This document shows positions 6,277 to 7,867 of a stretch of 7,867 nt of DNA, one piece after another. This stretch comes from an uncultured Elusimicrobium sp. (GTDB taxonomy: Bacteria > Elusimicrobiota > Elusimicrobia > Elusimicrobiales > Elusimicrobiaceae), in the NCBI GenBank assembly GCA_902767385.1, contig CACXHA010000069.1:1-7867 (forward strand), given 5' to 3'. Within the stretch, counting starts at the first letter, position 1. Every line of letters begins with the position of its first letter. Below the pieces are notes generated by a model that saw nothing but the letters and a program-made list of their open reading frames with translations, had not been told where the DNA came from and ran no database searches. A program made the position numbers and the translations under genes.

Positions 6277-7734
6277 TTATTTTTCTTTTTCATTGAGCGC
6301 GCATTTAACTTTAGGGGACTTTTCTACCAAGTCCTTAATTGGTTTAATTACTTGCGCTTGCGGTTTAAGTGTACAGGGACCGCCGATACAACCGCCCTTG
6401 CAGTTCATGACTTCTAAAAGTTGGAAGTCTCCGGCCCCTTTGGCAAAAGCCGTCAGCAAAGCCATTGCTTTTTTGTCTAAACCGTTAATAGCCATTTTCT
6501 TAAACGATTTTTTGCCGGCGATGGCATTTTCCACCGCTTGAGCCACACCTCCTGTTACACCGTAGTAACGTGCTTCACCGGAAATACCTGGATCTAGCGG
6601 GGTTTCTTCACACGTGGCAGGGTCAATTCCTTTGGCATCAAACATAGCGCCTAATTCTTCGTACGTCATTACGTAATCAATATTCGGGTCTTCCATGCCT
6701 TCGGCCCGCTTGGAAACACACGGCCCTATAAATACAGTGATGTTGCCTTTTTTCTTTTCAATCTCGGCGGTATATGCGGCCGGGGTTTTGGTGTGTGATA
6801 CAAATTCTTTAAGTGCGGGCAAGTGTTTTTTAACGGCTTGTATCCAGGCGGCGCAGCACGAGGTAGTCATAAAGCGTGCACCGTTTTCAAGGCGTTCTAC
6901 CAGTTCACGTGCTTCATTGGCCGTAGTTACATCGGCACCTAAAGCAACCTCGGTTACATGCGGAAAACCGGCCTTTTTAATTGCAGTAATTAGTTGTGGC
7001 AACGTGCAATCAAATTGTCCAACAATTGACGGAGCAATCATGGCTACTACGGGGGTTCCTTTTTTTAGTTGGCCCAAAACATCAATGAGTTGGCTGCGTT
7101 CCATAATGGCGCCAAATGGGCAAGCTTCCATACAATGCCCGCAGGAAATACACTTATCAAAATCAATTTCAGCTACTCCGTTTTCGGCTTTGTGAATTGC
7201 GTTAACGGGGCAGGCTTGTTCGCAAGGAACGGGAATAAAAGTAATGGCGTTATACGGACAGGCTAATTTGCACGCACCGCAATTTTTGCATTTATCGGCG
7301 TCAATAAAAGAGCGTCCGTCAATAAAACTAATGGCGCCAAACTTGCACGCTTGCTGGCAGGGACGCGCCAAACAACCTTGGCACGCTTCGGTTACCATGT
7401 GGCGCGCCTTACGGCAGCCATGGCAGGCAATGTCCATAACCGTGAGGGGTATAGGTGAAATTTCAGTGCGGTTTAAAGCCTTTTTAGCGTAATCATTTAG
7501 AGAAGTGGCTTCGTCGTCTTCCTCTACGCTGCAACCCAGAGCGGCCAGCGTGCGGGCACGAAAAACGGCACGTTCCTTATAAATACAACACCGCACAGAA
7601 GATTTGGAATCTTGCGGGATTACTTCGTATGGGATACGGTAAGCGCTTGTTTCCAAGGTCCCTTTGTCAAACGCTTCTATAATTTTGCGAAGTGCGGTGC
7701 GGCGAAAATAAATAGCTTTATTGTCTTGGTTCAT
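6277..7734 (-). CDS. Monomeric [FeFe] hydrogenase, group B type
   Basis: This 485-aa iron-sulfur hydrogenase is predicted to interconvert protons and H2 with ferredoxin-like electron carriers in the cytoplasm. Residues 104-205 hold 16 cysteines, enough for four [4Fe-4S] clusters. They include two ferredoxin runs, C149-x2-C-x2-C-x3-C159-P and C195-x2-C-x2-C-x3-C205-P, plus CHGC (104-107), CQGC (118-121), C126/C130 and C171/C175. The H-domain (about 225-456) carries the three H-cluster motifs: L1 TTSCCAAW (290-297), L2 IGPCVSKR (336-343) and L3 EVMNCKGGCIGGPC (441-454). Compared with Clostridium pasteurianum CpI, C293 matches the proton-relay Cys299 and K342 matches Lys358. C294, C339, C445 and C449 match the H-cluster ligands. 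The SKR form of L2 and the GGPC end of L3 point to group B (B1/B3) rather than group A. No [2Fe-2S], NuoG-like, PAS or NADH-binding domain is present. ATG 7734 is preceded by AGGTGA with unusually short spacing. No hydE, hydF or hydG is nearby. Confidence 0.93.
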   Translation of the reverse strand: MNQDNKAIYFRRTALRKIIEAFDKGTLETSAYRIPYEVIPQDSKSSVRCCIYKERAVFRARTLAALGCSVEEDDEATSLNDYAKKALNRTEISPIPLTVMDIACHGCRKARHMVTEACQGCLARPCQQACKFGAISFIDGRSFIDADKCKNCGACKLACPYNAITFIPVPCEQACPVNAIHKAENGVAEIDFDKCISCGHCMEACPFGAIMERSQLIDVLGQLKKGTPVVAMIAPSIVGQFDCTLPQLITAIKKAGFPHVTEVALGADVTTANEARELVERLENGARFMTTSCCAAWIQAVKKHLPALKEFVSHTKTPAAYTAEIEKKKGNITVFIGPCVSKRAEGMEDPNIDYVMTYEELGAMFDAKGIDPATCEETPLDPGISGEARYYGVTGGVAQAVENAIAGKKSFKKMAINGLDKKAMALLTAFAKGAGDFQLLEVMNCKGGCIGGPCTLKPQAQVIKPIKDLVEKSPKVKCALNEKEK

Positions 7735-7774
7735 ATCACCTATATTTTAGCATATTGTGAGAGAATAAAATTGG

Positions 7775-7804
7775 TGCCCCGGGGAGACGAGGATCCCCGG
7801 GGCA
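7775..7804. terminator. Perfect 10-bp GC-rich hairpin, possible terminator
   Basis: TGCCCCGGGG (7775-7784) pairs perfectly with CCCCGGGGCA (7795-7804) around a 10-nt loop. On the minus strand it is followed after four bases by an AATTTTATT stretch, so it could terminate a gene entering from the right edge and insulate the hydrogenase gene. The U-tract is imperfect, and a leader structure is the alternative. Confidence 0.45.
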
Positions 7805-7821
7805 GTTGTTTACTTGGTATG

Positions 7822-7844
7822 TTGCCGGAAATTTCATCCGGCAA
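7822..7844. other. Second perfect hairpin, 8-bp stem
   Basis: TTGCCGGA (7822-7829) pairs perfectly with TCCGGCAA (7837-7844) around the 7-nt loop AATTTCA. On the plus strand AATTTT follows directly, a weak terminator-like tail, but no plus-strand gene lies before it in this window. On the minus strand no U-tract follows. Its function is unknown. Confidence 0.4.
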
Positions 7845-7867
7845 AATTTTACTAACAGTCTACGTAA

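Larger units (their letters stand above)
7735..7867. other. Structured upstream region without a convincing gene
   Basis: These 133 bases hold an AT-rich stretch (7741-7772) just upstream of the hydrogenase start, then two GC-rich hairpins (described separately). On the minus strand, TAAAAT (7749-7744) or TATGCT (7754-7749) could be a -10 box. Either would start transcription within about 10 nt of the ATG, and no -35 box is seen, so I do not call a promoter. One minus-strand frame is open from the edge to a TGA at 7738-7736; see findings. Confidence 0.5.

Noticed and set aside
6695..7195. 166-codon plus-strand open frame antisense to the hydrogenase gene
   Set aside because: It lies wholly opposite a well-supported gene, and its low-complexity Ser/Pro/Ala composition is typical of an antisense frame.
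7736..7867. A tRNA or small structured RNA at the right edge
   Set aside because: The two hairpins do not form a cloverleaf, and no tRNA or known RNA motif is recognisable.

Overview
This window reads as ordinary chromosomal DNA from an anaerobic bacterium. The best taxonomic guess is a gut-type member of Elusimicrobiota (Elusimicrobium-like). That guess rests on general resemblance: a stand-alone group B-type [FeFe] hydrogenase, a Gram-negative-type DnaE tail, and moderate-GC genes with AT-rich promoters. It is an inference from memory, held at roughly 0.4. There is no sign of phage, transposon, CRISPR array, rRNA or tRNA.

Layout, left to right. (1) Bases 1-885 (+) are the last 294 codons of the DNA polymerase III alpha subunit (dnaE), cut by the left edge. 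(2) Bases 960-1760 (+) encode an unrecognised secreted or membrane-tethered protein with a signal peptide, a hydrophobic segment near the C-terminus and a His/Pro/Gly-rich tail; a strong hairpin terminator follows. (3) Bases 3529-1805 (-) are a compact three-gene operon. It encodes a 115-aa protein with two membrane segments, a diacylglycerol-kinase-family lipid kinase and a membrane-anchored staphylococcal-nuclease-like protein. The genes are joined by a 4-nt overlap and a 1-nt gap. (4) Bases 3530-3607 are a short divergent promoter region with two facing TATAAT boxes in an inverted repeat. (5) Bases 3608-6214 (+) are a complete alanyl-tRNA synthetase gene (alaS). (6) A bidirectional hairpin terminator at 6230-6261 separates alaS from the convergent gene at 7734-6277 (-), a 485-aa monomeric [FeFe] hydrogenase with enough cysteines for four [4Fe-4S] clusters ahead of the H-cluster domain. 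(7) The last 133 bases hold two perfect GC-rich hairpins and no convincing gene.

How the genes relate. dnaE and alaS are core replication and translation genes. The three-gene operon is envelope-linked: two of its products are predicted membrane proteins and the third acts on lipids. The hydrogenase fits a fermentative, hydrogen-producing or hydrogen-sensing anaerobe; its maturation genes (hydEFG) are not in this window.

I found no clearly new multi-gene system. The items most worth a second look are the group B hydrogenase, the His-tailed exported protein, the lipid-kinase/anchored-nuclease operon, the symmetric divergent promoter and the structured right edge.
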